DNA from: Terrimesophilobacter sp044464485 | GTDB lineage: Bacteria; Actinomycetota; Actinomycetes; Actinomycetales; Microbacteriaceae | Assembly (NCBI GenBank): GCA_044464485.1 | Contig: JBIQLG010000013.1 | Location: 1-64,000, forward strand | DNA length: 64,000 nucleotides | Direction: 5' to 3' | Shown: positions 17,779-27,002 of the stretch, one piece after another | Position numbering within the stretch: the stretch's first letter is position 1 | Layout of the letters: every line of letters begins with the position of its first letter | Made by a program: the position numbers and the translations under genes | Notes under the pieces: generated by a model | The model's input: the letters and a program-made list of their open reading frames with translations, nothing else | The model's database searches: none | Told to the model about the DNA's origin: nothing

Positions 17779-18756
17779 GTGACTATTCGTGAGAATCCAT
17801 TTGGCCAGGTGCTCGTCGCTCTGGTGACTCCCTTCACCGCAGACGGCGAAGTGGACTGGCCAGGAGTAGAGAAGCTCATCGACGATGTCATCAACGACGG
17901 GGCGGATGGAATCGTCGTCTCCGGCACCACCGGTGAAACGAGCACTCTCACGGATCCCGAGAAGGTGAAGCTCGTTGAGGTGGGTAAGTCGGTCGCCGCG
18001 GGCCGGGCCAGGATCATCACCGGCGGCGGTTCGAACGAGACCGCACACGCGATGCAACTGTATAAAGCAAGCGAAGAAGCCGGAGCGGACGGCGTCATGA
18101 TCGTGACACCGTATTACAACAAGCCGACCCAATCGGGAATCCTCACGCACTTTCGGCTTATCGCGGATGCAACCGATCTGCCCGTCATCCTGTACGACAT
18201 TCCCGGACGCACCGGGGTTCCGATCAGCTATGAGACGATTATCCGTGCTGCGAAGCACCCCAACATCGTGGCCATCAAAGACGCCAAAGGCGATTTCAGC
18301 CAGGTCAGCCGGGTCCTCAACGAAACCAGCCTTTTGTACTTTTCGGGTGACGACGCGAATGTTCTCCCGCACCTGGCCATTGGCGCGGCGGGACTTGTCG
18401 GCGTGACGGCAAACGTCGCAACGAGGCCGTACCGCCACATTGTCGACGCGGTGAATGCGGGCAATCTTGCGGAGGCGACGGCCGCCCACAAGCTGCTGGA
18501 GCCGCTCGTGCGCGCTCTCATGACGCACGTACCGGGAACGGTCGCTGCCAAATACGTGTTGCATGGACTCGGACGCATTGGATCTCCGCGAGTGCGGCTG
18601 CCGCTGGTCGGCCCCGAAGACTATGAGGCAGCACAGATCGAAGAAGATTTAGCGCGAATTGAGAGCATACCCGGACTTGATCTCGGCAATTTCCGCCCGG
18701 ATCGAAATGCCGCAGCTGGCGGTGCGTTGCCGAAGGTAGCGGGTACCACTCGATGA
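17779..18756 (+). CDS. dapA: 4-hydroxy-tetrahydrodipicolinate synthase
   Basis: 325-residue TIM-barrel aldolase condensing pyruvate with aspartate semialdehyde. Conserved segments are GTTGETSTL, TPYYNKPTQ, YDIPGRTGV (catalytic Tyr) and AIKDAKGD, where the lysine (about residue 166) forms the Schiff base. The C-terminal tail beyond about residue 300 is low complexity. GTG start with TACCCT seven bases upstream. It overlaps rnj by ATGA, as in other actinobacteria. Confidence 0.95.
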   Translation: MTIRENPFGQVLVALVTPFTADGEVDWPGVEKLIDDVINDGADGIVVSGTTGETSTLTDPEKVKLVEVGKSVAAGRARIITGGGSNETAHAMQLYKASEEAGADGVMIVTPYYNKPTQSGILTHFRLIADATDLPVILYDIPGRTGVPISYETIIRAAKHPNIVAIKDAKGDFSQVSRVLNETSLLYFSGDDANVLPHLAIGAAGLVGVTANVATRPYRHIVDAVNAGNLAEATAAHKLLEPLVRALMTHVPGTVAAKYVLHGLGRIGSPRVRLPLVGPEDYEAAQIEEDLARIESIPGLDLGNFRPDRNAAAGGALPKVAGTTR

Positions 18757-20429
18757 TGACTCCCGTGCATGAGCCGCCGGACTTGACGGCGGGCACCCTC
18801 CGCGTGATTCCCGTGGGCGGTATCGGCGAAATCGGCCGGAACATGACGGTTTTCGAGTTCGACGGCAAATTACTCATCGTCGACTGCGGGGTGCTCTTCC
18901 CCGAAGAGAATCAGCCGGGAGTGGATTTGATCCTGCCGGATTTTTCGCCCGTGAGGGATCGACTGGATGACGTCCTTGGCATTGTTCTTACCCACGGGCA
19001 TGAAGACCACATCGGCGCTGTCCCTTACCTGCTTCGACTCAGGCAGGACATTCCGCTGATCGGTTCCGGCCTTACTCTCGCACTCGTCGAGGCAAAGCTC
19101 AAAGAGCATCGGATCTCGCCGTACACGCTGTCCGTGGCCGAGGGTCAACACGAGCAACTCGGCCCCTTCAGTTTGGAATTCATTGCCGTGAATCACTCGA
19201 TTCCGGACGCACTCGCTGTGGCCATCACGACGAAGGCCGGTGTGGTTCTGGCGACCGGCGACTTCAAAATGGACCAGCTTCCCCTGGACAACCGGATCAC
19301 CGACCTAAGATCCTTCGCCCGTCTCGGCGAGTCGGGTGTAGACCTGTTCATGGTGGACTCGACCAACGCGGACGTTCCCGGGTTCACTGCGCCGGAACGC
19401 GGAATCGGTTCAGTACTCGAATCAGTGATGGCAAAAGCGCCGCGCCGCGTTATCGTGGCGAGCTTCTCGAGCCATGTCCACCGAGTGCAGCAGGTGTTGG
19501 ACGCCGCGCACGCCAACGGGCGCAAGGTTGCGTTCATGGGACGCTCAATGGTGCGCAACATGACGATCGCGGCGGAGCTTGGCTATCTCAAGGTCCCCGA
19601 GGGCGTGCTCGTCGACACGAAGAAGGCTGCGGACCTGCCGGGAGATCGGATCGTGTACATGAGTACGGGATCCCAGGGCGAGCCCATGGCCGTGCTCGCG
19701 CGCATGGCCAACCTCGAGCACCAGATCACGGTGGGGAAAGGCGACACCGTCATCCTCGCGTCGAGCCTCATCCCCGGAAATGAAAACGCGGTGTATCGCG
19801 TCATCAACGGGCTCACCAAGCTTGGCGCGAACGTGGTGCACAAGGGCAACGCAAACGTGCATGTCTCCGGCCACGCGGCAGCGGGGGAGCTGCTGTATTG
19901 CTTCAACATCGTGAAGCCGAAGAATGTGCTGCCGATCCACGGCGAATACCGGCACCTGGTTGCGAACCAACAGCTGGCGATCGACACGGGAGTTCCGGAA
20001 GAAAACACGTTCGTCGTGGAAGACGGAACGGTTCTCGACCTGAAAGACGGCGTGGTGCACGTCGTGGGCCAGCTTGACCTGGGTTATGTGTATGTCGACG
20101 GCTCGACGGTCGGAGAGATCACCGAGGCCGATCTCAAGGATCGCCGCATTCTCGCCGAAGAGGGATTCATTTCAATCTTTGCTGCAGTGGACCTGCAAAC
20201 GGGTCGAATCATCGTGGGTCCGGAAATCCAGTCGCGCGGATTCGCAGAGGACGAGTCCGTGTTCGACGACGTGAAACCGCAGATCGTCAAGGCGCTGACC
20301 GATGCCGCGGAGAATGGGACGCGAGACACCCACGCGCTCAGTCAGGTCATCCGGCGAACCGTGGGACGCTGGGTCAACACCCAGCATCGGCGCAAGCCCA
20401 TGATCGTCCCCGTGGTTATCGAGGCCTGA
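18753..20429 (+). CDS. rnj: Ribonuclease J
   Basis: 558-residue metallo-beta-lactamase / beta-CASP nuclease with 5' exonuclease and endonuclease activity in mRNA turnover and rRNA maturation. The metal motif HGHEDHIG is at about residues 80-87, the beta-CASP region follows (VHRVQQVLDAA, SQGEPMAVLARMA), and the C-terminal domain ends after VNTQHRRKPMIVPVV. Start overlaps the dapA stop; an ATG three bases later is equally possible. Confidence 0.95.
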   Translation: MMTPVHEPPDLTAGTLRVIPVGGIGEIGRNMTVFEFDGKLLIVDCGVLFPEENQPGVDLILPDFSPVRDRLDDVLGIVLTHGHEDHIGAVPYLLRLRQDIPLIGSGLTLALVEAKLKEHRISPYTLSVAEGQHEQLGPFSLEFIAVNHSIPDALAVAITTKAGVVLATGDFKMDQLPLDNRITDLRSFARLGESGVDLFMVDSTNADVPGFTAPERGIGSVLESVMAKAPRRVIVASFSSHVHRVQQVLDAAHANGRKVAFMGRSMVRNMTIAAELGYLKVPEGVLVDTKKAADLPGDRIVYMSTGSQGEPMAVLARMANLEHQITVGKGDTVILASSLIPGNENAVYRVINGLTKLGANVVHKGNANVHVSGHAAAGELLYCFNIVKPKNVLPIHGEYRHLVANQQLAIDTGVPEENTFVVEDGTVLDLKDGVVHVVGQLDLGYVYVDGSTVGEITEADLKDRRILAEEGFISIFAAVDLQTGRIIVGPEIQSRGFAEDESVFDDVKPQIVKALTDAAENGTRDTHALSQVIRRTVGRWVNTQHRRKPMIVPVVIEA

Positions 20430-20525
20430 ATTCTCGCACGCTCTTTCGAGGCGTCAGGGGTCCGGCTGCCGGACACTCCCGGTGGGCTGACTGCCATTGT
20501 CATCGACGACAAGTAGCGTAGTCGC

Positions 20526-23273
20526 ATGGCTACGAGCACTCGGTCGACCTCGCGTTCGCGCGCGTCGTCCGCAGCGCGCGCGCGAAACTCCACCGCGAAA
20601 AGGCCTGCGGCACGGGCACGGAAGCCGCCGGCACGCCAGCCGTCCGCTGTTGCCCGGCTATGGATGGGAATGGCCCACGCCGTGGGCGGCGGGGCGAGGC
20701 TGTTCGGCCGGGAAACCCTTTCCAAGAACGAACTTCGCGACGGCGTGCCGTTTCTGTTCCTCATCCTCGCTGCGTGCGGTGCCGTCGTCGAGTGGTTTTT
20801 TCCTCGCGAGCCGTGGGCGATCGCTCTGGATGCCTACACGTTTGGGGGTGCGTTCGGTCGACTTGCGTTCGCGCTGCCCGTCATCCTCCTGTTCCTGTCT
20901 GTGTGGTTTTTCCGGCACCCGTCGTCCGTGAACGACAATGGCCGCATTGGTGTCGGAATGGGCCTGCTCGTGGTGAGCATCAGTGCACTCAGTCACATTT
21001 TTGGCGGCATGCCGGTGTGGGGAGACCCGATCGCAGCGTTTGCAAGCGCAGGCGGAATCGTTGGTTTTGGTCTGGGCATGCCGCTTGCGACCTACCTGAG
21101 CGTGTGGGTTGCGGTTCCCCTCGTGGCGTTGTTGCTCGTTCTTTCACTTTTCATCATCACGAAGACTCCGCCGAATCGGATCGGTTACCGCTTTCGCGAG
21201 CTGTACTCCTACCTCTTCGGCGCTGAGCTTCCGCTTCCGGAAGAGCTCGAAGCGCGCAAAGCAGCGAAAGCCCAAACCGCGAAGTTCGGAACTCTCGACG
21301 ACCTGCCATTCGATGAGGATCCCGATCAGGTTCCCTGGTGGCGGCGGAATAAATCGCAGCGAGAGGACGGTCCCGCGTTCGACAGCCCTGTGCTCGTAAA
21401 TTCACGCACCGAGGTCATCGATCACACGCCGAAAGACGACTTCGGAATCGAATTGATTGAGGATTTGCTCAAGGCCGAGAACGCGGTCAAACGCTTTACG
21501 GGCGAGGTGGACGCTCCGGGCTCGACCGGGATCCGGGATGACTCCGTTCGCGACGACGTCGTTCGAGATGGGGCCGCCAGCGACGACGGGACGGGAAAGC
21601 AGCCGTTGCCAGGTTTCCCGTCGTCAGCATCCGATCGCGGGAAGGCGGGGGAGTTCGACGACGCCGCTCCCCAGCAACCCACGAAGCCGTATCGACTTCC
21701 GGCCACCTCCGTGCTCGAACCCGGTACTCCGCCCAAGTCGCGCTCGGGCGCCAACGACGATATTGTTCGTGCCATTACCGAGGTGCTCACTCAGTTCCAG
21801 GTTGATGCCGTGGTCACGGGGTTCAGCAGAGGCCCGACCGTGACTCGGTATGAGATCGAACTTGGCCCTGGTGTCAAAGTGGAGCGCGTCACTGCGCTCA
21901 GCAAAAATCTGTCGTATGCGGTGGCCAGCAACGAGGTGCGCATTCTTTCCCCCATCCCCGGCAAGAGCGCGATCGGCGTCGAGATACCGAATACCGATCG
22001 TGAAATCGTTTCCTTGGGCGATGTGCTTCGATCCAAGGCAAGCACGTCGAGCGCTCATCCCATGACGATCGGCGTTGGCAAAGACGTCGAGGGCGGTTTC
22101 GTCGTGGCCAACCTCGCAAAAATGCCACACCTCCTTGTGGCGGGCGCGACCGGATCGGGAAAATCCAGTTTCATCAATTCGATGATCACCTCGCTGCTCA
22201 TGCGGGCGAAGCCTTCTGAAGTGCGGATGGTTCTCATCGACCCCAAGCGAGTGGAACTCGCCCATTACGCTGGCGTGCCGCACCTCATTACGCCCATCAT
22301 CACCAATCCGAAGAAGGCAGCTGAGGCGCTTTCGTGGGTTGTCAAGGAGATGGACATGCGTTATGACGATTTGGCGAGCTTTGGCTACCGACACATCGAC
22401 GACTTCAACGCAGCCGTCGTTGCGGGAGAAATATCGCTTCCCGAAGGCAGCGAGCGCAAACTGAAGCCATATCCATATTTGCTGGTTGTCGTCGACGAGC
22501 TCGCCGATCTGATGATGGTCGCGCCTCGCGACGTCGAGGACTCTGTCGTGCGTATCACGCAACTTGCGCGCGCGAGCGGCATCCACCTTGTCCTTGCGAC
22601 GCAGCGACCGAGCGTCGACGTCGTGACCGGGCTCATCAAAGCCAATGTTCCGAGCAGGCTGGCGTTCGCCGTCAGCAGCATGACCGATTCTCGCGTTATT
22701 CTGGACCAGCCGGGAGCGGACAAACTCATCGGTCAGGGCGACGCGCTGTTCCTTCCGATGGGAGCGTCGAAGACCATGCGAGTGCAGGGGGCGTGGGTAA
22801 GCGAAAGCGAAGTTGCCGCCGTGGTCAAGCATGTGACAGCGCAGGCGCGACCCGAGTACCGCAAGGATGTCGCCGCTGCAACCGAGCAACGAGTCGTTGA
22901 CGGTGATATCGGGGATGACCTCGACGTCTTGCTGGCTGCTGCCGAACTCGTTGTGACCACCCAGTTCGGTTCGACCTCCATGCTGCAACGCAAACTTCGC
23001 GTCGGATTCGCCAAGGCGGGCCGACTGATGGATCTTCTCGAATCCCGCGAGATTGTCGGACCGAGCGAGGGTTCGAAGGCTCGGGATGTCCTGGTTGCCG
23101 CCGAACAGTTGCCGGCAGTTCTAGCAAAGCTTCGCGGGCAGGAGGCGGGCGAACACGGAACCGCAGACTCAGAAAGATATGGCTCAGATCCGGTTGAGTC
23201 TGCTTCGAGCGGTTACGATGAAGTTGAAGGCTCGTCAGACGAGGATGCCTGGAAGCTGACCGACAGGGAGTAA
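20526..23273 (+). CDS. ftsK: DNA translocase FtsK/SpoIIIE
   Basis: 915 residues. A basic Ser/Arg/Ala-rich N-terminus is followed by four or so membrane helices (about residues 75-215), an acidic linker, and the motor domain: Walker A GATGSGKSSF at about 538-547, Walker B LVVVDELADLM. The C-terminal winged-helix gamma domain contains STSMLQRKLRVGFAKAGRLMD, used to read orientation sequences. It pumps chromosome ends through the septum. TAGCGT six bases before the ATG suggests a leaderless message. Confidence 0.95.
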   Translation: MATSTRSTSRSRASSAARARNSTAKRPAARARKPPARQPSAVARLWMGMAHAVGGGARLFGRETLSKNELRDGVPFLFLILAACGAVVEWFFPREPWAIALDAYTFGGAFGRLAFALPVILLFLSVWFFRHPSSVNDNGRIGVGMGLLVVSISALSHIFGGMPVWGDPIAAFASAGGIVGFGLGMPLATYLSVWVAVPLVALLLVLSLFIITKTPPNRIGYRFRELYSYLFGAELPLPEELEARKAAKAQTAKFGTLDDLPFDEDPDQVPWWRRNKSQREDGPAFDSPVLVNSRTEVIDHTPKDDFGIELIEDLLKAENAVKRFTGEVDAPGSTGIRDDSVRDDVVRDGAASDDGTGKQPLPGFPSSASDRGKAGEFDDAAPQQPTKPYRLPATSVLEPGTPPKSRSGANDDIVRAITEVLTQFQVDAVVTGFSRGPTVTRYEIELGPGVKVERVTALSKNLSYAVASNEVRILSPIPGKSAIGVEIPNTDREIVSLGDVLRSKASTSSAHPMTIGVGKDVEGGFVVANLAKMPHLLVAGATGSGKSSFINSMITSLLMRAKPSEVRMVLIDPKRVELAHYAGVPHLITPIITNPKKAAEALSWVVKEMDMRYDDLASFGYRHIDDFNAAVVAGEISLPEGSERKLKPYPYLLVVVDELADLMMVAPRDVEDSVVRITQLARASGIHLVLATQRPSVDVVTGLIKANVPSRLAFAVSSMTDSRVILDQPGADKLIGQGDALFLPMGASKTMRVQGAWVSESEVAAVVKHVTAQARPEYRKDVAAATEQRVVDGDIGDDLDVLLAAAELVVTTQFGSTSMLQRKLRVGFAKAGRLMDLLESREIVGPSEGSKARDVLVAAEQLPAVLAKLRGQEAGEHGTADSERYGSDPVESASSGYDEVEGSSDEDAWKLTDRE

Positions 23274-23275
23274 CG

Positions 23276-23935
23276 GTGGCACTCCCAGCGACGCCGTCGT
23301 CGGAAAACGAACCGCCTCGTCACAACTCGATGCGCGGCCGGGTGGCCAGAAGCGGCGATACCCCCGCAAGCAACGGGAACATTGCGAACATCATCACGGT
23401 GGTGCGCATCCTGCTCGCACCACTTTTCATCTGGCTGTTGATTGCGGACAACGCTGATTTTGGCGCCATGAGATACTTCGCGGCGGCACTCTTCATTCTC
23501 GCGATAGTGACCGACAGCGTGGATGGCCTTCTTGCCAGACGCCAGAATCTGGTCACCGATTTCGGAAAGCTCCTTGATCCGATCGCGGACAAAGTGCTCA
23601 TCGGCGGCGCGCTGGTGACCCTGTCGATTCTCGGCGAGTTGTGGTGGTGGGTGACGATCGTCATTCTGGTGCGCGAGTTCGGCATCACCGCATTTCGACT
23701 GGCCGTCGTCCGTGACCGAGTCATCCCCGCGTCCCGTGGCGGAAAACTCAAAACCATTGTTCAGGCGGTTGCCATCTCGTTCTATCTGGTTCCCGTCTGG
23801 CTCCTGCTTGGCGACTGGATGCACTGGTTCAACGCCGCTCTCATGGCCATCGCGCTGATCTTCACTATCGTCACGGGCTTCGACTATCTGGTGAAGGCAA
23901 CCCAACGCACTGCCCGCGGTACCGAAGCTCCCTGA
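23276..23935 (+). CDS. pgsA: CDP-diacylglycerol--glycerol-3-phosphate 3-phosphatidyltransferase
   Basis: 219-residue membrane enzyme of phosphatidylglycerol synthesis. The CDP-alcohol phosphotransferase motif D-G-x2-A-R-x8-G-x3-D-x3-D is complete (DSVDGLLARR, then DFGKLLDPIADK). About five membrane helices. Unusual only in a hydrophilic N-terminal extension of about 35 residues. GTG start with AGGGAG upstream, two bases after the ftsK stop. Confidence 0.93.
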   Translation: MALPATPSSENEPPRHNSMRGRVARSGDTPASNGNIANIITVVRILLAPLFIWLLIADNADFGAMRYFAAALFILAIVTDSVDGLLARRQNLVTDFGKLLDPIADKVLIGGALVTLSILGELWWWVTIVILVREFGITAFRLAVVRDRVIPASRGGKLKTIVQAVAISFYLVPVWLLLGDWMHWFNAALMAIALIFTIVTGFDYLVKATQRTARGTEAP

Positions 23936-23937
23936 CG

Positions 23938-24426
23938 ATGACCGACCCGACACCATCACTGATCGCGGAACTCATCGCGCGCGGTCTGACAATTGCCGTT
24001 GCCGAGTCTCTGACGGGAGGGCTCCTCACTGCCGCGCTCATCCAGCCGGCGGGTGCGTCCGCGACCGTCCTCGGTGGGATTGTTGCCTACACTCCAGAAC
24101 TCAAGGTGTCCCTCCTGGGAGTGAGCCCCGCCGCGGTTGCCGCGGCGGGTGCCGTCAACTCGACGGTCGCCGAACAGATGGCGTCGAATGTTCGCGAGTT
24201 TCTGGCCGTGAACGGCAGGCCCGCGGATATCGGGTTGGCGACCACGGGTGTTGCCGGCCCGGGCGACAATGCGGGTGTGCCCGCCGGTGTTGTCTACCTC
24301 GGCCTTTCTCACGCATCCGGAACCACTTCCCAACGATGTGAGTTCCGTGGCACGCGGGATGACGTGCGCGGCCGCGCGGTCGAGGCCGCGGTGTCCTGGC
24401 TGGCGAGCCTCTACTCCGCACAATAG
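23938..24426 (+). CDS. CinA C-terminal domain protein (nicotinamide-nucleotide amidase)
   Basis: 162 residues. AESLTGGLLTAALIQPAGAS and the later TTGVAGPGDNAGVPAGVVYLG are hallmarks of the PncC/CinA-C family, which deamidates nicotinamide mononucleotide. The N-terminal competence-protein domain is absent, as in most actinobacteria. It starts two bases after the pgsA stop and is probably in one operon with ftsK-pgsA. Confidence 0.92.
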   Translation: MTDPTPSLIAELIARGLTIAVAESLTGGLLTAALIQPAGASATVLGGIVAYTPELKVSLLGVSPAAVAAAGAVNSTVAEQMASNVREFLAVNGRPADIGLATTGVAGPGDNAGVPAGVVYLGLSHASGTTSQRCEFRGTRDDVRGRAVEAAVSWLASLYSAQ

Positions 24427-24434
24427 CGGGCGGA

Positions 24435-25124
24435 TTACCGCAACACGCGGTAGCGATGCTCAGGTCTGCCCGTGGATCCGTATCGCGGCTCGACTTTTGC
24501 GTAACCGATGTCCACAAGATGCTCGAGGTATCGTCGAGCGCCAACCCGGGAGATTCCGATCAATTCCGCGATTTCCGAAGCGGAAATGTCGTGCTCCTGA
24601 AGTTCCAGCGTCGATCGCACGCGGTCGAGGGTGGCGGTGGAGAATCCCTTGGGCGGGGGTAGTCGTCTGCGCTGCGCTCCAGAAACCAGGAGTTGGTCGA
24701 CGGCGCCTTGGTCCAGCGGCCCCGTGTGCGCGGTTCTCCCGATGGTCCTCACATGCGTTGCCACATCGTCGAGCCTCTCGCGAAGCGCCGTGGCCGTGAA
24801 CGGTTTGACCAAATAGTGGCGCACGCCGTTTGCGCTGGCTCTGCGCACGCTGTCGAGATCGCGTGCGGCAGTGACCGCAATAACTTCGATCTGCAGTTCG
24901 TCGCTCTGGCGAATTCGTGCCAGCACCTCAAGTCCGGTAATGTCCGGCAGGTACACGTCCAGCAGCACGACGTCGGGTGCCAGCGAATCTATCGCCTCGA
25001 GTGCCTGCTCGCCGGAGTAAGCCTCACCCACCACGGTGAACGCGGGGTGGGATTCGACGATCTCGCGATGAATGCGCGCCACCGCGAAATCATCGTCGAC
25101 GATGAGGGCTTTGAGAGCTGTCAT
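24435..25124 (-). CDS. Response regulator of the CitB/DcuR type
   Basis: 229 residues. The receiver domain has the acidic pocket VDDD near residue 10, phospho-Asp in VVLLDVYLPD, and the lysine in YLVKPF. The C-terminal output is a helix-turn-helix (ASEIAELIGISRVGARRYLE) of the type paired with CitA/DcuS sensors. Its ATG overlaps the stop of the kinase gene (ATGA). Convergent with cinA. Confidence 0.92.
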   Translation of the reverse strand: MTALKALIVDDDFAVARIHREIVESHPAFTVVGEAYSGEQALEAIDSLAPDVVLLDVYLPDITGLEVLARIRQSDELQIEVIAVTAARDLDSVRRASANGVRHYLVKPFTATALRERLDDVATHVRTIGRTAHTGPLDQGAVDQLLVSGAQRRRLPPPKGFSTATLDRVRSTLELQEHDISASEIAELIGISRVGARRYLEHLVDIGYAKVEPRYGSTGRPEHRYRVLR

Positions 25125-26758
25125 GATTGCGTTCCGACAATCGAAGGGGCGGGACGCGTGGATTCGTCCGGCTTTGGCAACGGCAGGGATACGGTGATGC
25201 ACGTGCCGCGTTCTGGCGCATCGGCGATGGTGACGGCTCCGCCGCGCCTCTCGACGACGCGTTTCACGAGAGCGAGGCCGATTCCCCGACTCGCCGAAAT
25301 CTTTCGTTGCCCCGTCTTTTTCGAGGAATAGCCAGGCTGGAACACTCGCTCGCGGAGTCGGACCGGGATTCCCGGTCCGTTGTCGCACACTGTTATGACG
25401 ACTGCATTCTCGCGCGAGGCCAATGCCTCTGTGGTCACCCGCACGGACACCGAACCGTCGTTTGCACACGCCTCCAGCGCATTATCGATCAGGTTTCCCA
25501 ACACGGTGAGAGTGTCGTTTCGCAGGGACTGAGCCATGGTGCCGTCCAGTTTGGAGGCTGGATCGATGGTAATGGTCGAGCCCAGTTCCCGCGCACGGGT
25601 CTGCTTGACCAGCAGCAGGGCCGCGACCTCCAAGTCGCGAATGCCCGAGGAACCCGTCACGCTTGTGAGGGTTCCACCGTTGCCGACGCGCTCGATGAAG
25701 GAAACGACTTCCTCGGTGCGACCGAGTTCGAGTAGCCCAGAAATCACGTGGAGCTTGTTGGCGAACTCGTGGGCCTGGGCTCGCAAACCGTCCGCAAGAT
25801 CCTGCGCACCGTCGAGATCGCGAAGTAGTTCGTGCAACTCGGTGTTGTCGCGCAGGATGAGCAGCGTGCCGACGGGTTCACCGTCGATCGTGGCGAGGTC
25901 GCGCCGCGCGAGGAGAACCCGTTCGCCCGACAGCACGAGCTGCTGCTCAATGTTGACATCCGTCACCATGTTCACGAGTTCGCGTTCGAGGACTTCGCTT
26001 GCGGGCAGCCCCACGACATCCCGCCCCTGCGCAATGCCGAGCAGATTCGACGCGGCATCGTTGACGAGGACTATGGTGCCGCTGTCGTCCACCGCGACGA
26101 TGCCTTCCTTCACGCCGTGCAGTATCGCTTCCCTCGCTTCAAGCAGTCGAAGAATCTCTTCGGGTTCCAGCCCGTGAATTCTCTTCCGGATGACCGAACT
26201 CACCCATGCTGCGCCAATAACCCCGAAGATGGTGGCTCCGCCGATCGTGAGAAACAGCAGCCAGGAGTTGCCGAGGTATTCGGTTTGGACTTCGGATTCG
26301 AGAATGCCGACCGAGACGATTCCGAGCACGGTGTGGCCCACGCCGAAGATGGGGAGTTTGACTCGCCATGTGGTGCCCAGTGTGCCCGTTTGGGTTCCGT
26401 AATACGGGTGCCCTTGCAGGACTGACGTTGGATCTGTCGAGACGTGTTTGCCGATTTCTTCAGGATTCGGATGCGAGTACCGTATTCCGTGCTTGTCCGT
26501 CACGACAATGTAGGTCAGGTTGGACGCCTTCCTGAGCACCTCGGCAATGGGTTGAATCGTCGCGCTGGGGTCTGCGTCGTCGAACGCATTGATAATTGCG
26601 GGCAGTTGCGCGATGGATTGCGACACCGCGATCATCCGCTCGCGATAGGCATCCCTGAGTTGCTGTTCCTGAAGCCCGCTCGCCACCAGGCCGGTTCCGA
26701 TGACGGTGACGAGAACTATCGCCATCTGCAGGAGAACCAGCTGGGTTCGGAGCTTCAT
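25121..26758 (-). CDS. Sensor histidine kinase of the CitA/DcuS type
   Basis: 545 residues. One membrane helix (about 8-27), an extracytoplasmic PAS-like sensor with RYSHPNPEEIG, the motif that binds carboxylates in CitA/DcuS, a second helix (about 165-190), a cytoplasmic PAS domain, the H-box HEFANKLHVISGLLELG (His about residue 330) and an ATPase domain (NLIDNALEA, DNGPGIP, GIGLALVKRVVE). It probably senses a di- or tricarboxylate. ATG 26758 chosen with AAGGG nearby; a GTG at 26770 is the alternative. Confidence 0.92.
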   Translation of the reverse strand: MKLRTQLVLLQMAIVLVTVIGTGLVASGLQEQQLRDAYRERMIAVSQSIAQLPAIINAFDDADPSATIQPIAEVLRKASNLTYIVVTDKHGIRYSHPNPEEIGKHVSTDPTSVLQGHPYYGTQTGTLGTTWRVKLPIFGVGHTVLGIVSVGILESEVQTEYLGNSWLLFLTIGGATIFGVIGAAWVSSVIRKRIHGLEPEEILRLLEAREAILHGVKEGIVAVDDSGTIVLVNDAASNLLGIAQGRDVVGLPASEVLERELVNMVTDVNIEQQLVLSGERVLLARRDLATIDGEPVGTLLILRDNTELHELLRDLDGAQDLADGLRAQAHEFANKLHVISGLLELGRTEEVVSFIERVGNGGTLTSVTGSSGIRDLEVAALLLVKQTRARELGSTITIDPASKLDGTMAQSLRNDTLTVLGNLIDNALEACANDGSVSVRVTTEALASRENAVVITVCDNGPGIPVRLRERVFQPGYSSKKTGQRKISASRGIGLALVKRVVERRGGAVTIADAPERGTCITVSLPLPKPDESTRPAPSIVGTQS

Positions 26759-27002
26759 TGATCCCTTCACGCTTACAAGTGTTGCCGAGCATGAGTAGAA
26801 AGGTCGAGTATCGTGCGCGGATCGTTGTGTTCAAAATGACCAAAACATTCAATAGTGCCGAAAAACGCTTTACTCGCCCGCAATTCCGGTGTACGTGAAT
26901 GGTTGCCCCCATTTCTGGTGGCGCGCCGGGAGGAAGCGTTATGTCACTATCTGTGCCACATGGGCTGTAGCGACCCGATGGCGGCTCAGAAGGACGATGA
27001 TC
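26759..27002. promoter_or_regulatory. Divergent promoter region between the kinase and the binding-protein gene
   Basis: No gene seen. An AT-rich island at 26829-26854 with two TTCAA repeats 18 bases apart stands out in GC-rich surroundings and is a candidate site for the neighbouring CitB-type regulator. Confidence 0.4.
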